From Lachnospiraceae bacterium (lineage in GTDB: Bacteria > Bacillota > Clostridia > Lachnospirales > Lachnospiraceae), in NCBI GenBank assembly GCA_015056945.1, contig SVFH01000009.1, positions 43,260-107,259 on the forward strand: a DNA stretch of 64,000 nt, given 5' to 3'. The position numbers were made by a program, and so were the translations under genes. Of the stretch, positions 16,666 to 26,186 are shown piece after piece. The first letter of the stretch is position 1; each line of letters starts with the position of its first letter. The notes below the pieces were generated by a model. The model had not been told where the DNA came from, made no database searches, and worked only from the letters and a program-made list of their open reading frames with translations.

Positions 16666-19206
16666 TCACAAAATACCTTCTCCGGAAAGGTATTCTCTTA
16701 CCTCATCAATCAGCTTTGTATACTTTTCCATCGCTTTCGGATGGTTTGCAAGAATGAATTCTATCTTATCTTTCTCATCCGTTGCTTCTCGCAATACTTT
16801 TCCGGCTTTTTCCAATTCCAGACAATCGGCTGCCAAAGAATCACATCCGATGTTTATGGAATTTGTCTTAAGCGCATGTATCAAAACCGTATAATCATTC
16901 CAGTTTTGCTCTTCCAGATATCCTTTCAGACTTTCCGTACGTTCTTCATACTGATCATAGAACATTTTTAATATCTCAAGATATACTTCCTTCATATCTG
17001 AAACATATTTCATTCCCTTTTGTGGACATAAAAGTCCTTCCGGTGCAGCATCCTCAACCATCTCCTTGCGTTCATCCGCTTGTTCTTCTTTCACTTCTTC
17101 CTGCTCCTCCTCAATCGGTAGTATCTTATCTTCCGGTATATACTGCCCGATCATGTCTTCCAAAGTTTTGCCCACAACCGGCTTACTCAGATAATCCGAA
17201 AATCCTGCTGCAAGATACATCTCTTTGGCACCTGAAACCGCATTCGCGGTAAGCGCAATTACAGGAACTTCTTTATTAAGATTCTCCGGTGTTTTTTGCG
17301 CTTGGCAAAGCGTTTCAATACCATCCATTCCGGGCATCATATGATCCAGCAGAATCACATCATAATAATTTTCACACATCAATTCCAAAGCCTGATATCC
17401 GTTCATACAGGTTGTAATGTTAATCTGCGTTTTCTTTAACAAATTCTTGATAACCTGCAAATTAATCTGGTTATCATCTACGACAAGCACAGAAGCCTGC
17501 GGCGCGACATAACTGTTTTGATACTTCTTTGTATGCCCTGAGAAATCCCTGTATTTCTTCACGAAATCTCCCAACCTTGCATCCCCTTTGATTGGCTGAG
17601 ACAAATAAACCGTAAAAACGGAACCTTCTCCATAAGTACTCTCTACTTTGATGCTTCCGTTCATCATCTGAATCAGGTTATGCGTAATGGCAAGTCCGAG
17701 ACCGGTACCCTCAATGTTTCTGTTATTTTTTAAATCAAAACGCTGAAACTGATTAAACAACGCATTCATATTCTCTTTACGAATTCCGATTCCGGTATCT
17801 GAAACAGACATAACAAGATTAACCATCTTATAGTCTGCATCTGCTTCTCCTGTCACCTTCAGACAAACAGAACCTTCTTCCGTATACTTTATCGCATTAT
17901 TCAATAAATTCAGAAGAATCTGTTTGATTCTTACATCATCGCCATACAGGACATCCGGAAGTTCACTTCTTACATCAATACTGAAATCCAATCCCTTCTG
18001 TTTGGCCTTCAGTTCAATCATTGTAACTACGTCTTTTAGTGCCTCCCCGAGCTGGTAGGTATGTTCAAAAATTTCCATTTTACCGGATTCGATTTTGGAG
18101 AAATCAAGAATATCATTCACAACCGCAAGAAGATTATGGCTGGCAATATCTATGTTTCCGGCATATTCAAGAATCGTATTATCCTCACACTCACGCAGAA
18201 TCATTTCATTCATGCCGATAACGGCATTGATAGGCGTTCTGATTTCATGCGACATATTGGCAAGGAAATCGGATTTGGCATGATTGGCCTGTTCCGCACT
18301 TTGCTTTGCCTGACGGAGTTCATCGCTTTCTCTTGCCTTTTTCTCTGCACCGAGCAAATAAATAGTAACGATTAATAATAAAAGCCATAACAATCCGAAA
18401 CACCATAAAACCAGCGGAATCAGTAAATGAATATCTCCCGCAACCACATCCACCGGAACACTTCCGATTACGTACAGGCCTGCATACTCTGTCTCCGAAA
18501 CAAAAACAATATTATCATTTCCGCTTTCTCCGCAAATAGATGCTGCCGCTGAATTGATATTCATTTTATCACGGATTTTTACAAGTGCTTCCTTATATTG
18601 TTCCTTTTGAAAAATCGTACGGTCAAACGGCTGTTCCGTCATTTCAAGCAGCACATTTCCGTCAATATCTATAATTGCGCAGACTCCTTTCCCATTATAA
18701 CTTGAAAGGTCCATCCTTTCCGCCAGTACCGCTCCCTGATAAAGCTTATATAATACATACTTTACATTCTCACCATTGTTAACAGGTACCGTAAACAGCA
18801 CAGAAGTATCCGTATTACAACTAACCGCTTCATTTCCGTGAATAGATTCAAAAATACCATCGTAAGCAGTTGTATCCAACGCCTCGCCGTAAGCAACTTC
18901 TCCGTTAATACGCAAAACACCGTAGGAAATACCCTCTTCTTTGCGCAAAAACTCTTCCATTTCTCCCGTTTCCATCCGAATGAATGCAGTAATCTCGTCT
19001 AAAAGCCTTAATTCTTCACCAAATGTATTATTTACAATTTTGGAAATCTCTTTTCCCTGTTCTGCTGCCTGATGTTCTAAATGGACATTGATAATATCCT
19101 GCATTTTCCACCACATGGCAACGCAAACAACAATAAGAACGGCAAAACTGATTGCAATCACGCAAAAACTATATTTATTTGCATTTGAGGTTGTATTATT
19201 ATTCAT
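16666..19206 (-). CDS. Hybrid sensor histidine kinase (sensor-HisKA-HATPase-REC-HPt)
   Basis: 846 residues. Two membrane helices (about 12-32 and 260-285) flank an extracytoplasmic sensor region of about 225 residues, Cache-like by layout. Then come a dimerisation/phospho-acceptor domain with [13 protein letters not shown] (His320), an ATPase domain (N-box [10 protein letters not shown]1 DTGIGI, G2 GTGLGLAI), a receiver (about 570-690, Asp621 in [11 protein letters not shown]), an acidic linker, and an HPt domain with [13 protein letters not shown] (His777). A complete phosphorelay is thus in one chain, ready to pass phosphate to the REC-GGDEF protein encoded next. Its start overlaps the second BMP-type gene by eight bases, pointing to a shared sensory complex. 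Confidence 0.93.
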   Translation of the reverse strand: MNNNTTSNANKYSFCVIAISFAVLIVVCVAMWWKMQDIINVHLEHQAAEQGKEISKIVNNTFGEELRLLDEITAFIRMETGEMEEFLRKEEGISYGVLRINGEVAYGEALDTTAYDGIFESIHGNEAVSCNTDTSVLFTVPVNNGENVKYVLYKLYQGAVLAERMDLSSYNGKGVCAIIDIDGNVLLEMTEQPFDRTIFQKEQYKEALVKIRDKMNINSAAASICGESGNDNIVFVSETEYAGLYVIGSVPVDVVAGDIHLLIPLVLWCFGLLWLLLLIVTIYLLGAEKKARESDELRQAKQSAEQANHAKSDFLANMSHEIRTPINAVIGMNEMILRECEDNTILEYAGNIDIASHNLLAVVNDILDFSKIESGKMEIFEHTYQLGEALKDVVTMIELKAKQKGLDFSIDVRSELPDVLYGDDVRIKQILLNLLNNAIKYTEEGSVCLKVTGEADADYKMVNLVMSVSDTGIGIRKENMNALFNQFQRFDLKNNRNIEGTGLGLAITHNLIQMMNGSIKVESTYGEGSVFTVYLSQPIKGDARLGDFVKKYRDFSGHTKKYQNSYVAPQASVLVVDDNQINLQVIKNLLKKTQINITTCMNGYQALELMCENYYDVILLDHMMPGMDGIETLCQAQKTPENLNKEVPVIALTANAVSGAKEMYLAAGFSDYLSKPVVGKTLEDMIGQYIPEDKILPIEEEQEEVKEEQADERKEMVEDAAPEGLLCPQKGMKYVSDMKEVYLEILKMFYDQYEERTESLKGYLEEQNWNDYTVLIHALKTNSINIGCDSLAADCLELEKAGKVLREATDEKDKIEFILANHPKAMEKYTKLIDEVREYLSGEGIL

Positions 19207-20296
19207 AAATCACTACTCCGTCAACAAACCAATCCATTTTTTGTAAAAGAATCTCATCTCTGATAGATTCTTCTTCCTTACATCGTAATACACCTTCGTT
19301 GTCATAAATCACACCGGAAAAGATATGTTTGCCTGTCTGTATCTCCTGCGCGGCCTTTTCTGTCTGCTGCTTTACTTCCTCACTCACCAATGGTGAAAAT
19401 GTCGCCAGTTCCACAACGCCTTTGTCAATACCGAACCAATGCCTTTTTACGGAATTTCCTTTTCCCTGCATGTATTCTCTGATAATCTGATAATACAATG
19501 CTTCCCAATTCCATACTGCTGCCGTCAGATATCGTTCCGACAATCCTTCTGCCACTTCGTTGTAACCGATAGAATACACACCTGCCTCGTCTGCCGCCTG
19601 TGCTACATAAGGCTGGTTCTGGTGGTAAGTAAGCACATCTGCTTTCACGTCCTCAATCAAAGTGGTTGCCGCAACTCTCTCCTTACTTTCATTCTCCCAC
19701 TCACCGGTCCACACAACATTCACAACCGCATCCGGATTCACGCTTCTTACACCTAAGGTAAATGCGTTGATGCCTCTGTTTACTTCACAATTCGGCATAG
19801 CCGCAACATATCCGATAATATCATTCTCTGTCTGCATACCGGCCACAATACCCGCCAGATATCTTGCCTGATACATTCTTCCGAAATAGGAAGTCATATT
19901 TTCTGCATAGTATTCTCCGGAAATACCATAAAAGGAAACTTCAGGGTATTTATTAATCTGTTCCTGTACTTCCAGCGGATATGCATAACTGGATAGAATA
20001 ACCATGTTTATACCTGCAGAAACAAGCTCATCAATCGCTTTGGCACAAGAGCCGTCACCTTCCGCAATATTTTCTTTTACAATTAATTCCACACCGAGTT
20101 TATCACAAGCGGACTCTACACCGTTGTAATGCATTCCGTTCCATCCGTCATCTGTTGCAGCACCGGTTATAATCAGTCCTACCTTTGCCACAGGAGCATC
20201 TATACCCGTAATCGTGAAAATCACAAAAAAGATAAGCACGAGCAGTACAGCTGCAAGCATTAATAACCAGTGCAATTTGATTTTTTTATTATTCAT
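19199..20296 (-). CDS. BMP/PnrA-family ligand-binding protein, membrane anchored (copy 2)
   Basis: 365 residues. An uncleaved-looking N-terminal helix (about 10-30) without a lipobox cysteine leads into a basic-membrane-protein type periplasmic-binding fold: [61 protein letters not shown]/PnrA proteins normally feed purine-nucleoside ABC importers, but no permease or ATPase is present. Instead this gene overlaps a hybrid histidine kinase by eight bases, and its twin by four. A sensory role, presenting ligand to the kinase, is the best inference. The two BMP proteins share order and many motifs and arose by duplication. Confidence 0.9.
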   Translation of the reverse strand: MNNKKIKLHWLLMLAAVLLVLIFFVIFTITGIDAPVAKVGLIITGAATDDGWNGMHYNGVESACDKLGVELIVKENIAEGDGSCAKAIDELVSAGINMVILSSYAYPLEVQEQINKYPEVSFYGISGEYYAENMTSYFGRMYQARYLAGIVAGMQTENDIIGYVAAMPNCEVNRGINAFTLGVRSVNPDAVVNVVWTGEWENESKERVAATTLIEDVKADVLTYHQNQPYVAQAADEAGVYSIGYNEVAEGLSERYLTAAVWNWEALYYQIIREYMQGKGNSVKRHWFGIDKGVVELATFSPLVSEEVKQQTEKAAQEIQTGKHIFSGVIYDNEGVLRCKEEESIRDEILLQKMDWFVDGVVIYE

Positions 20297-21381
20297 TCCA
20301 ATACTACTCCTTCAACATACCAGTCAAAATTATTCAGCATAGTATTATCCGTCAGGCACTCGCCTTCCAATACTCTTAATATTCCATCATTGTCATAAAT
20401 CGGTCCGTAAAAAACATCAAATGTGCCGCTGTTGATTTTTTCCTGTTCTTTCAAGACAACTTCTTCCACGCCGGGTTTTACCTTATCCGAAAGCGGCGCA
20501 AGCGAAACCATTCCGCTGTTAAGCCCTTCCCAGTAATGCTGTCCGGCAAACTTTCCCTGAAGGCACTTCAAAAAAACCGGCTGATAAAAAGCTTCCCAAT
20601 TCCATACCGCTGCCGTCAGATATGTATTCGGGTAATGTTCTCTGTTATCGAGATTGTATCCGATAGACATAACGCCTCTTTCTTCTGCAATTTCAAGTAC
20701 CTGCAGCGAGTCCGTATGCATTGCAATCACATCAATCTCATGTGCCGCCAGAAGCTTTTCGGTTGCCTCCGCAGTCATCGCATCGTCATTCCATGAATTC
20801 GACCAGGTTACATATACTTTTGCATCAGCTTTCACATGCCTTACACCAAGCGTAAAGGCATTGATACCACGATTCACCTCCGAAATCGGAAATGCAGCCA
20901 CATAACCGATTTCATTTGTCTGAGTCTGTAAGCCGGCAACAATACCGCTTAAATAACGTATTTGATAAATACGACCGAAATAAGTTGAAAGATTCTTATC
21001 CGCTCCGACTCCTGTTGCGTGCAGAAAATAGATTTCCGGATACATCTTAGCTGCCGTATTCATATATTCGCCGAACTCAAAAGAATTTGCCACAATAACC
21101 TTACACCCCATATCAGCAAATTCGCGAATCAGCGCTTCACATTCATCTGTTGTTACGTTTTCCCTGTAATTCATTGCAAGATTCAAATCAGCTGCAGTCT
21201 TTTCAAGACTCTCATAATGAGACTGACTCCAGCTTCCGTCATCAATACTTCCGTTTAAAATAACCCCCACCTGTGTGATTTCTTTTGTCACTTCCGTATC
21301 TGCTTCATATATGTTTATTAAAAAAATACCTACAATAATTGCAATCACGATTACAACCGTTACAATAAATATTTTTTTCAT
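20293..21381 (-). CDS. BMP/PnrA-family ligand-binding protein, membrane anchored (copy 1)
   Basis: 362 residues, first gene of the sensory operon. An N-terminal membrane helix (about 3-24) has no lipobox, so the protein probably stays anchored by that helix. The binding fold shows [60 protein letters not shown] and [17 protein letters not shown]. The same motifs appear in the following gene, which is clearly a paralogue. Differences lie in the loops that usually touch ligand, so the two may bind different compounds or act as a heterodimer. GGGAGAG precedes the ATG; the stop overlaps the next start (ATGA). Confidence 0.9.
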   Translation of the reverse strand: MKKIFIVTVVIVIAIIVGIFLINIYEADTEVTKEITQVGVILNGSIDDGSWSQSHYESLEKTAADLNLAMNYRENVTTDECEALIREFADMGCKVIVANSFEFGEYMNTAAKMYPEIYFLHATGVGADKNLSTYFGRIYQIRYLSGIVAGLQTQTNEIGYVAAFPISEVNRGINAFTLGVRHVKADAKVYVTWSNSWNDDAMTAEATEKLLAAHEIDVIAMHTDSLQVLEIAEERGVMSIGYNLDNREHYPNTYLTAAVWNWEAFYQPVFLKCLQGKFAGQHYWEGLNSGMVSLAPLSDKVKPGVEEVVLKEQEKINSGTFDVFYGPIYDNDGILRVLEGECLTDNTMLNNFDWYVEGVVLE

Positions 21382-21510
21382 CTCTATCTCTCCCTGTAAT
21401 AAAGATGCTCTTCCACATCACACTTCGTTCATTATTTTAACATAAATTGTATTACATTGTAAAACATTAATCTTCCCAATAACAGCATTCCCTCAATTTT
21501 CCACACTTCC

Positions 21511-21539
21511 TTGACAACCATCTTATTATTTAGGATAAT
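21511..21539 (+). promoter_or_regulatory. Vegetative promoter of the ABC-F gene
   Basis: TTGACA (21511-21516), 17-base spacer, GATAAT (21534-21539), 42 bases before the start codon. Five of six -10 bases match. It sits in the divergent space between the BMP operon and the ABC-F gene. Confidence 0.75.
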
Positions 21540-21581
21540 AATTTATGTTTGTGCATTTTTTGTTTATTGAAAGGAATTATT

Positions 21582-23135
21582 ATGAGCATTTTAAATGTTG
21601 AACATCTTTCTCACGGTTTTGGTGACCGCGCTATTTTTCAGAATGTTTCCTTCCGTTTATTAAAAGGAGAACACATTGGTTTAGTCGGTGCAAACGGTGA
21701 AGGTAAATCTACTTTCATGAATATTATTACCGGTAAACTGATGCCGGACGAAGGTAAAATTGAATGGTCCAAAAATGTTCAGGTAGGATACCTCGACCAG
21801 CATACGGTTCTTGAAAAAGGGCAAAGTGTACGCGATGTACTTGCCTCTGCTTTTGATTCGTTATATGCATGGGAGACCAGAATGAATGAAATCTGTGACC
21901 TGCTTGGTACAGCTGACGAAAATGAAATGGAAACCTACATGGAAGAATTGGGAACAATTCAGGACTTGCTTACGGCACATGACTTTTATCTGATTGACTC
22001 CAAAGTAGAAGAAGTTGCCAATGCACTCGGTCTTACCGAAATCGGAATCGACCGCGACGTAACAGAGTTAAGCGGCGGACAGCGAACCAAAGTTTTACTT
22101 GGTAAGCTTCTTTTATCCAAGCCGGACATTTTACTTCTTGATGAGCCGACCAACTACCTTGATGTTGTCCATATTGAATGGCTCAAACGATACCTGATTG
22201 ATTATGAGAACGCTTTTATCCTGATTTCTCATGATATTCCTTTTGTCAATGAAGTCGTTAACCTGATTTATCACATGGACCATCAGGAATTGAACCGTTA
22301 TGTCGGAAACTATGACAAATTCATGGAAGTATATGAAATGAAACAGGCGCAATTAGAAGCTGCATATAACAAGCAGCAAAAAGAAATAGCTGACCTGAAA
22401 GATTTCGTTGCCAGAAACAAAGCACGTGTTGCAACCAGAAACATGGCAATGTCCCGCCAGAAAAAGCTAGACAAAATGGACTTAATCGAATTGAATGCCG
22501 AGCGTCCCAAACCGGAATTTCATTTCAAAACCGCCCGTACCCCGGGACGCTACATCTTCCAAACCAAGGATTTGGTAATCGGATATTCAGAACCGCTTTC
22601 CTCTCCTCTTACTTTGGAAATGGAACGCGGAAGCAAAATTGTCCTTTCCGGTGCCAACGGAATCGGTAAATCTACACTGTTAAAAAGTATTCTCGGACTG
22701 ATTCCTTCCTTAAGCGGAACTATCGCTCTCGGTGACTATTTGGAAATCGGCTACTATGAACAGGAATGGACTGTTATGCCTGAAACCACCTGCATTGAAG
22801 AGATATGGAATGAATATCCCGGTTTCACGCAGTATGAAGTACGCTCAGCACTTGCCAAATGCGGCCTTACCACCAAGCATATTGAAAGTAAGGTAAAAGT
22901 ATTAAGCGGTGGCGAGCAAAGTAAAGTACGTCTGTGCAAAATTTTGAACCGCGAAAGCAATCTTCTTGTACTCGACGAGCCTACCAATCATCTGGACGTT
23001 GATGCGAAAGAAGCATTAGCCGCAGCACTCAAAGAATACAAAGGCAGTATTCTCATGGTCTGCCATGAACCTGATTTCTATGCCGATTTCGCCACAGATG
23101 TCTGGGATTGTTCCAAATGGACTACAAGACTATAG
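21582..23135 (+). CDS. ABC-F family ATPase (ribosome-associated)
   Basis: 517 residues with two ABC domains and no membrane segment. Walker A motifs are GANGEGKST and GANGIGKST; signature motifs are LSGGQRTKV and LSGGEQSKV; Walker B motifs LLLDEPTNYLD and LVLDEPTNHLD. Between the domains is the charged P-site tRNA interaction motif linker (about 240-315), rich in Lys, Arg and Gln. ABC-F proteins bind the ribosomal E site and relieve stalling; some give antibiotic resistance. The short linker and overall length suggest a housekeeping YkpA/YbiT-like member, but this is not certain. The ATG at 21582 follows AAAGGA; an upstream in-frame start lacks a ribosome site. Confidence 0.92.
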   Translation: MSILNVEHLSHGFGDRAIFQNVSFRLLKGEHIGLVGANGEGKSTFMNIITGKLMPDEGKIEWSKNVQVGYLDQHTVLEKGQSVRDVLASAFDSLYAWETRMNEICDLLGTADENEMETYMEELGTIQDLLTAHDFYLIDSKVEEVANALGLTEIGIDRDVTELSGGQRTKVLLGKLLLSKPDILLLDEPTNYLDVVHIEWLKRYLIDYENAFILISHDIPFVNEVVNLIYHMDHQELNRYVGNYDKFMEVYEMKQAQLEAAYNKQQKEIADLKDFVARNKARVATRNMAMSRQKKLDKMDLIELNAERPKPEFHFKTARTPGRYIFQTKDLVIGYSEPLSSPLTLEMERGSKIVLSGANGIGKSTLLKSILGLIPSLSGTIALGDYLEIGYYEQEWTVMPETTCIEEIWNEYPGFTQYEVRSALAKCGLTTKHIESKVKVLSGGEQSKVRLCKILNRESNLLVLDEPTNHLDVDAKEALAAALKEYKGSILMVCHEPDFYADFATDVWDCSKWTTRL

Positions 23136-23180
23136 AGATTTATCTTCGTATAAATCAAAACACTTTCATATTCAAAAAAA

Positions 23181-23207
23181 GAAAGAGCCGGAAGCTCTTT
23201 CTTTTTT
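23181..23207 (+). terminator. Bidirectional terminator between convergent genes
   Basis: GAAAGAGC (23181-23188) pairs with GCTCTTTC (23194-23201) around a five-base loop, followed by six T residues and preceded by seven A residues, so it works for the ABC-F gene and for the chemoreceptor gene on the other strand. Confidence 0.92.
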
Positions 23208-23213
23208 GATGTA

Positions 23214-24917
23214 TTAAACTTGGAATACATTAATCTTTTCTCTCAGAGAATCTGCAAATTCCGTCATATGTACGGCACTCTGCGCAATATCTTCAACAAT
23301 CGCTGTCACTTCAGTAACAGAAGCTGATGTTTCTTCTGTTGCTGCTGCATTTTCTTCAGCAATTGCGGTAAGACTCTGTACAATATCAATGACATTGCTT
23401 CTTGCAGCATCAAGTTTTTCAGTCTTTTCGGTAATCTTATCAACTCCGTGAAGTGAAGCATTAATACCGCTACGCACTTTTTCAAATGCCTGATCTGTTT
23501 TTTCAACTTTCTGACTCTGCTCTTCCATGATATCTTTTACATCGTTCATTGTCTCAACGGCACGTTCCGCATCCGCAATCAAAACATTAATAATCTTGGC
23601 AATTTCTTCTGTCGAAGCATTAGACTGTTCTGCAAGCTTCTGAATCTGGGAAGCAACAACAGCAAATCCGCGTCCCTGCTCACCGGCACGAGCCGCTTCA
23701 ATTGCAGCATTCAAAGAAAGTAAATTGGTTTCCTCGGCAATGCCGGTAATCATCTTAGTTACTTCCTGAATTCTCAGTGCTGAAGCATTCGTTGTATTGG
23801 TCTGTTTGTAAATTACTTCGATTGCATTCTTTGTCTTCTGGTTAATTGCTTCAAGCTCAGCCAAAGTTTGTGTAGCCATATCTCCGGCCGCCTTCATATC
23901 CTGTGCATGCTCTTTAAGTGAATTCACTTCATTCTTTGTCTGCTCAATCATATCACCCATAATAATAACATTTTCGGTTGCTCTCTGGGTTTCTGTTGCC
24001 TGTGAGGTTGCACCATCAGAAATTTCTCCAACCGCCACATCAACCTGTCCGATTGCGCTTGCAGTCTGTTCCGTACCGGAGCTGATCTGCTGTGCTGTTG
24101 TCTGTACTGAATCCGATTGTTCCACAATCGCTCCAATCACATCTGACATCTGGCCACGTAAATTCATAATCGCACGTACGATACGGCTAATTTCATCTTT
24201 TCTCTTCAAAGCATCCTTACGGATATGCGCTCTTAAGTTACCATCTGCAAGCTGATCAAGAGATTTGATTGCTTCATTCAACTCCTTACTCAACTTGGAA
24301 ATATCTGAAATTTCAATCAGAAGCACAATCGCATAAACAATCACCAAAAGTACCGCAAGTTTAATAATGATACTGTATGCTGCAGAATTAACTGTATTCA
24401 TCGGCATTCCCATGAATACCATACCAATAGGATCACCTGTCTCATCAATGCTTGCATATAACGGCATATATAATGTCAAATATTTTTCGCCGTATAACTT
24501 CACATTCTGTTTAACGTAGATTTCGCCTTCTTTTATTACCTTTTCAACTATCTTTTCATCCGCTTTGGTAAGCAAAACTTTCTCTCCGGATTCATCACAT
24601 AAAGATGTAAGATATCTGATATCACCATAGAAAACAGTAGAAACAATTCCTGTTGTTTCATAAATTGAATCTACCAATTCCTCATCTGCGGAAATATTAA
24701 AATTACCCTTATACAACTGATCGCCCTTAACATTGAACGCACCTTCATCTACCGTATATAAAATACTCTTAATCGCAATCGCACTTGATTCCAATCCCTT
24801 TGTAACAGTATCCTCGTTTGAACTCAGAATGGAATTAAAACCAATTGTACACATTGCAATCAAGATAAAAGCCACCGGGGCCAAAACATATAAAATAATC
24901 CTCGTTTTTAACTTCAT
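23214..24917 (-). CDS. Methyl-accepting chemotaxis protein
   Basis: 567 residues. Helix one (about 7-27) and helix two (about 183-204) enclose an extracellular sensor of about 150 residues with single-Cache features (TGIVSTVFYGDIRYLTSL, EKYLTLYMPLYASIDETGDP). A HAMP segment follows, then the long signalling coiled coil whose tip reads IAEETNLLSLNAAIEAARAG, the conserved hairpin contacting CheA and CheW. Methylation-type Glu/Gln pairs flank it. The start is taken as the ATG at 24917, eight bases after AGGAGG; a TTG two codons earlier is less likely. It implies a flagellar chemotaxis system elsewhere in the genome. Its own promoter is visible. Confidence 0.95.
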   Translation of the reverse strand: MKLKTRIILYVLAPVAFILIAMCTIGFNSILSSNEDTVTKGLESSAIAIKSILYTVDEGAFNVKGDQLYKGNFNISADEELVDSIYETTGIVSTVFYGDIRYLTSLCDESGEKVLLTKADEKIVEKVIKEGEIYVKQNVKLYGEKYLTLYMPLYASIDETGDPIGMVFMGMPMNTVNSAAYSIIIKLAVLLVIVYAIVLLIEISDISKLSKELNEAIKSLDQLADGNLRAHIRKDALKRKDEISRIVRAIMNLRGQMSDVIGAIVEQSDSVQTTAQQISSGTEQTASAIGQVDVAVGEISDGATSQATETQRATENVIIMGDMIEQTKNEVNSLKEHAQDMKAAGDMATQTLAELEAINQKTKNAIEVIYKQTNTTNASALRIQEVTKMITGIAEETNLLSLNAAIEAARAGEQGRGFAVVASQIQKLAEQSNASTEEIAKIINVLIADAERAVETMNDVKDIMEEQSQKVEKTDQAFEKVRSGINASLHGVDKITEKTEKLDAARSNVIDIVQSLTAIAEENAAATEETSASVTEVTAIVEDIAQSAVHMTEFADSLREKINVFQV

Positions 24918-24956
24918 TGCCAAGACCTCCTGTCTACAATCATATAATTATCTATA

Positions 24957-24985
24957 ATAATACTGTTTTTTGTCGTTTTTGTCAA
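24957..24985 (-). promoter_or_regulatory. Vegetative promoter of the chemoreceptor gene
   Basis: On the minus strand TTGACA (24980-24985), 17 bases, TATTAT (24957-24962). No sigma-28 flagellar consensus (TAAA...GCCGATAA) is seen, so this receptor seems to be expressed from the main sigma factor. Confidence 0.75.
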
Positions 24986-25064
24986 TAAATTGTGCGGTTT
25001 TTCTCCAATTTTGTACACATTAAACGAATTATTTAAACAAATTACATATTTTTATTCATTATTT

Positions 25065-25135
25065 GGTCGCGACAGAGACACTCTTCTTAGATACGCGAGT
25101 GTGCATCCTTAGCGGAGCTTTGTTATTGCATAGCA
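25065..25135 (+). repeat. GC-rich dispersed repeat, copy A
   Basis: GC-rich island in AT-rich surroundings. It contains GGTCGCGACAGAGACACTCTT and then CGCGAGTGTGCATCCTTAGC followed by GGAGCTTTGTTATTGCATAG. The right half repeats almost exactly in copy B 110 bases on, and the left half matches copy D at 62568-62588. Together copies A and B fill most of the 349-base gene-free space between the chemoreceptor and murI genes; I see no gene in that space. Confidence 0.8.
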
Positions 25136-25150
25136 ATTTTTTCGGAATAA

Positions 25151-25259
25151 AGAGTCCGCTTGCGGACTCTCGCGCCGAGCGCGGTTGCGCTAGCAACATC
25201 TTCCTTGCGCGCGAGTGTGCATCCTTAGCGGAGCTTTGTTATTGCATAGCAATAACAAA
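25151..25259 (+). repeat. GC-rich dispersed repeat, copy B (longest copy)
   Basis: It begins with the palindrome AGAGTCCGC-TT-GCGGACTCT (25151-25170), continues with CGCGCCGAGCGCGGTTGCGC and AACATCTTCCTTGCGCGCGA, and ends in GTGTGCATCCTTAGCGGAGC followed by TTTGTTATTGCATAGCAAT. CTCGCGC near its start can pair with GCGCGAG near its middle, so the RNA or single strand could fold. The same block recurs at 45376 and 62552. Confidence 0.85.
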
Positions 25260-25266
25260 GCCTTCC

Positions 25267-26058
25267 TTAAAAAGGAAGACTTAAAAGTTTATGACTTAAT
25301 TCTATTTTTGACTCATCCTGCAAAGAATTCAATATTTCTACAGTTCCGCAACGCTCTTGCGTACGCAAAAGACCTGCTGCCTCAATACGACGTTTCAATT
25401 CCGCTGCAGTACCATAGCTTCCGTCATACAACGGAATCTTACGGTCTTTCAGGAAAAATTCCAAATGTTTCTTCAAAAAAGGATAATGGGTACAACCCAA
25501 AACAATCCCTTCTGTATTGTCAGTCAGGAACGGAGTGATATTTTGTTCAAAATATTCACTCAAATCCTCCCCTTCCAAATCTCCGTTCTCAACAAATTCC
25601 ATAAGACCTTTACAGGGTACAGAAACAATCTCCGCCTGATCCTTATACTTCTCAAGCAATGTTTTAAACTTTTGCAGTTCAATTGTCATCGGGGTTGCCA
25701 GAACCAAAATCCTTCCACCGTTTGCCCCAAGCACCGCAGGTTTCACTGCCGGCTCAATCCCCACAATCGGAAGTTTAGGATACATAATACGTAAATCACG
25801 CACCGCTGCTCCGGTTGCGGTATTACAGGCAACCGCAAGCCCCTTGATTCCGCGCGAAAGTAAATATTCCACAACCGCAAACGTCAGTTTTCTTATTTCT
25901 TCTTTCGTCTTTGTACCATATGGAGCATTGGCAGAATCTCCAAAATAAATAAAATCTTCTGCCGGCATTATTTTCATTGCTTCCCGTAAAACACTTAATC
26001 CACCTAATCCCGAGTCCATAAAACCAATAGGAAGATGAATTCGTTGCTGTTCACTCAT
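25267..26058 (-). CDS. murI: Glutamate racemase
   Basis: Makes D-glutamate for peptidoglycan (cytoplasmic, cofactor-independent). 263 residues, normal length. Both catalytic cysteines are seen in their motifs: ACNTATGAA (about residue 78) and LGCTHYPFL (about 190). The N-terminal FMDSGLGGLSVL with the catalytic Asp, and FGDSANAPYG, are also present. GGAGG precedes the ATG. A short hairpin (CTTCCTT/AAGGAAG, 25262-25278) overlaps the stop codon and may end transcription, though it lacks a good T-run. The gene is followed directly by the dispersed repeat. Confidence 0.97.
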   Translation of the reverse strand: MSEQQRIHLPIGFMDSGLGGLSVLREAMKIMPAEDFIYFGDSANAPYGTKTKEEIRKLTFAVVEYLLSRGIKGLAVACNTATGAAVRDLRIMYPKLPIVGIEPAVKPAVLGANGGRILVLATPMTIELQKFKTLLEKYKDQAEIVSVPCKGLMEFVENGDLEGEDLSEYFEQNITPFLTDNTEGIVLGCTHYPFLKKHLEFFLKDRKIPLYDGSYGTAAELKRRIEAAGLLRTQERCGTVEILNSLQDESKIELSHKLLSLPF

Positions 26059-26186
26059 TCAAAAGCCTCCGCATCACACCAGCCTGAATGTCACTTACAA
26101 ACATCCATTTTGGGGTGTATCAATCTTAATCTATTTTATCATCTTTCTTTCTTTTTGCAATCATCCTGGTTCATTTTCCTCAAATT

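Noticed and set aside
25065..25259. Possible CRISPR or tandem-repeat array
   Set aside because: Only two nearby partial copies, no regular spacers and no cas genes; the copies belong to a dispersed repeat family.
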